The notes below the pieces were generated by a model. That model made no database searches and was not told the origin of the DNA. It worked only from the letters and a program-made list of their open reading frames with translations. This document shows, in pieces, positions 62,131-64,000 of a stretch of 64,000 nucleotides of DNA. Source of the stretch: Panopea generosa (lineage: Eukaryota; Mollusca; Bivalvia; Adapedonta; Hiatellidae); the NCBI GenBank assembly GCA_029582155.1, contig CM055907.1, positions 12,866,133 through 12,930,132 on the forward strand, read 5' to 3'. Position 1 is the stretch's first letter. Each line of letters opens with the position of its first letter. The translations under genes and the position numbers were made by a program.

Positions 62131-62604
62131 CTGAAAATCGATAAGGATTAAAGAAAATAAATAACTGTCTATTCAGAGAATAAGTACTTTCAAATATATA
62201 TATATATTTATTTTCAACCGCCAAATAGTTGTCTATTTGATAACCTCGTGATAGATGCATGAAGATCAGAGTTGGCCATACGTCTATACACCTTACAGAA
62301 ATAACATATGATAGGAAACAGATATATTTTTAGAGCTGCGAATGATTAAAACATTTTTGTTTCATTTATCAATCCAAGAATAGCATGTTTTATCTCAACA
62401 TTATATCTGTCATGATTTGGCCATAACATCAAATTAAGGACCAAAAAAAAAACAACATCGTTTATAATGAGCACTTATAAATAAAACGCGAACGGAATCG
62501 AGATCGAGGTCCATGCTCCCTACTTGTCGTACATTATTCTTAAAGTACTGATAGCAGGTCTATTAATACGTCACACATAGCGCCTTCTTAATATATTACT
62601 GGAG

Positions 62605-62830
62605 CGTTTGGTTTATTTGGTGCAACATTAAAAAAAGATACATAGCACAATGTCCACGATCTGTTACTATGTCTTTGGTTTGTTGCTCTTCCATATATAA
62701 AATACATGAAAAAAAAACAATAAGTTTGATGAATAAAAAGTAGTCCTTGTCGCTTATGATTACTTTGGCAGGTTATCAACGCTGCAACAGTTGATAACGA
62801 CGAAATTAGCAGGGCTATGACTGTTGCATA
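62605..62830. repeat. Dispersed repeat pair, copy 2
   Basis: The same ordered blocks as 46186-46425, in the same orientation, upstream of exon 1. Too diverged for a recent duplication. Confidence 0.7.
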
Positions 62831-63704
62831 GAGTCCAGCTTAACATGGTTGGTTTAACGTTCGATACATTCGTTGGTAGAACCAGTACCAGCATTATGTG
62901 GATTAAGTGTCGCCTAGTTCAACGATCGTCAACACATAGAAATGCTGGTGAACCAGATTTGTACAATTATGTCAAGACCTTTCTTTCCTCATCGTTTTGG
63001 ACACGTGAGTGTATATACGTTGTGTTCAGTGAACGGAGTTCTTAATGATTTCTCTAGTTGCCTTTTATGGTTTGAATAATTTTAAAAGAATGCCAGTTGT
63101 TCTTGTTTCTTCTTTCTCTGATTAATAAAATAAAACATATTTCAAAATATAGGTAGATTAATGTTTTAATTAACATTTTATGTTTTTTCTAATTCTGAAA
63201 GAATGTAATTTTCTTATTTCTTCTACATGTATGTTTTATTGTTTATAAACGCAGATCTTATACCGAATATCTACATTAATCTAACAGATTTAGGTCGTCC
63301 CTTTTGAGTGATAACTTTATATATGAATAGCAGTTAATTGCATAAGCAGTAGTGCATAATCTTCACCAATGGGACAAACATTCAATTTAATAATACTATA
63401 CTACTAGTTTAATCAATTTAATGTAACTAAACTTTGCTCGAGTAGTCACTGTACTTTGTTGCAACTTTATAATTTAGTATCACGTGATTCAAGTGAAATG
63501 TTTAGTCTAGAAAGGGACATAACTCTTAACATGTTACAAAACCAAATTACGGCAGAACCAACAATTTATAAAAACAACAGTAAATATTTTCTTCCACGGA
63601 GACAGCGTGGACTAATGGCTGCCTGAGGCCAAAATTCAAATGTTAATTGAATTCATATTGTTAAGATGTGGGTTAACAATGTCCCTGCCATTATCGCGAT
63701 CGTA

Positions 63705-63723
63705 TCACGCCCTCTGGCGGCAG
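63705..63723 (-). promoter_or_regulatory. CTCF-like binding motif
   Basis: The minus strand reads CTGCCGCCAGAGGGCGTGA, very close to the conserved animal CTCF core (CCASYAGRKGGC type). It lies in the intron upstream of exon 1, in a short GC-rich patch of otherwise AT-rich sequence. The flanks TGTTAAGAT (63658-63666) and ATCTTAACA (63736-63744) are inverted copies, so it may sit in a small structured element. Confidence 0.45.
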
Positions 63724-64000
63724 GGTAATAGATATATCTTAACACGGTGTAGCGACTTGTAATTATAGAGTTAATGTGTCAGCATGCCATAGTGCAGTTA
63801 TACAAATAAATTTACAATTTCGGTGTAGGAATGTCAAGGTCACAGAGATAAGTTATATATATAGTAACCACATACAGTAATTAGTTTCGTTTAAATTTTT
63901 GTTGTATAAAAAGTTGTAACTAGCCTCTCACATTTTCGAATAGTTTATTTATTTCATTTAGGTTATTTGCTTTAATGTGTTTTTTCATCTGTGCTTTTCT

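Larger units (their letters stand above)
62131..64000. other. Intron upstream of the first visible exon
   Basis: No CH-domain peptide was found on the minus strand, so the upstream CH exons lie beyond the window. It holds the dispersed repeat at 62605-62830 and the CTCF-like motif. Confidence 0.55.

Noticed and set aside
1-64000. Retrovirus, LTR, Polinton or other virus-derived fossils
   Set aside because: No paired long terminal repeats and no polymerase, integrase, capsid or envelope peptide was recognised on either strand. This is a reading by eye, so small remnants could be missed.
62131-64000. Upstream CH-domain exon inside the window
   Set aside because: No DWxxGxxL-type or actin-binding-site peptide was found on the minus strand. 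The missing exons are most likely beyond 64000.

Overview
The window reads as animal nuclear DNA, most likely a bivalve-type mollusc. It is AT-rich, has long introns with GT-AG splice sites, and carries several tRNA-derived SINE families, small inverted-repeat transposons and minisatellites. The bivalve placement is an inference from gene family and repeat style. No bacterial gene, CRISPR array or retrovirus-like fossil was recognised.

A single protein-coding gene, on the minus strand, occupies almost the whole window (62130 down to 1948). I could assemble 27 consecutive coding exons (3,726 nt after the first partial codon, 1,241 residues plus a TAA stop). All exons join in phase and all introns are GT-AG. 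The visible product starts inside one calponin-homology (CH) domain, continues into a complete further CH domain, then a serine-rich linker, five filamin-type Ig repeats, a long Pro/Ser/Thr/basic disordered hinge, three more filamin repeats and a short serine-rich tail. CH domains placed directly ahead of filamin repeats, with the last CH domain diverged, fit the jitterbug branch of the filamin family (three CH domains in Drosophila) better than a classical two-CH filamin. The 5' end of the gene (first CH domain or domains, main promoter) lies beyond 64000.

The gene may make more than one product. An ORF with a strong Kozak start at 59017 ends at a good donor in phase 0 at 58817. It can join exon 4 but not exon 3, so it is a candidate alternative first exon for a CH-less isoform. 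At the 3' end, the donor of exon 26 doubles as an in-frame TGA and is followed by AATAAA, so a short C-terminus is also possible.

The introns hold the unusual material. (1) 21221-27530 is one tRNA-derived SINE whose internal 61-bp segment is expanded to about 100 tandem copies; single-unit relatives lie at 32212-32506 and 39508-39660. (2) Three other minisatellites sit against splice sites: a 94-bp array beside the exon 10 donor, an 84-90-bp array that multiplies the acceptor of exon 7, and a roughly 40-bp array beside the exon 4 donor. (3) There are dispersed SINEs of four families, two TA-flanked MITEs with shared termini, a mariner-like remnant, two CAGT-ended MITEs and a roughly 200-bp unclassified repeat with a terminal hairpin. 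The rest is AT-rich intron in which I see nothing specific.
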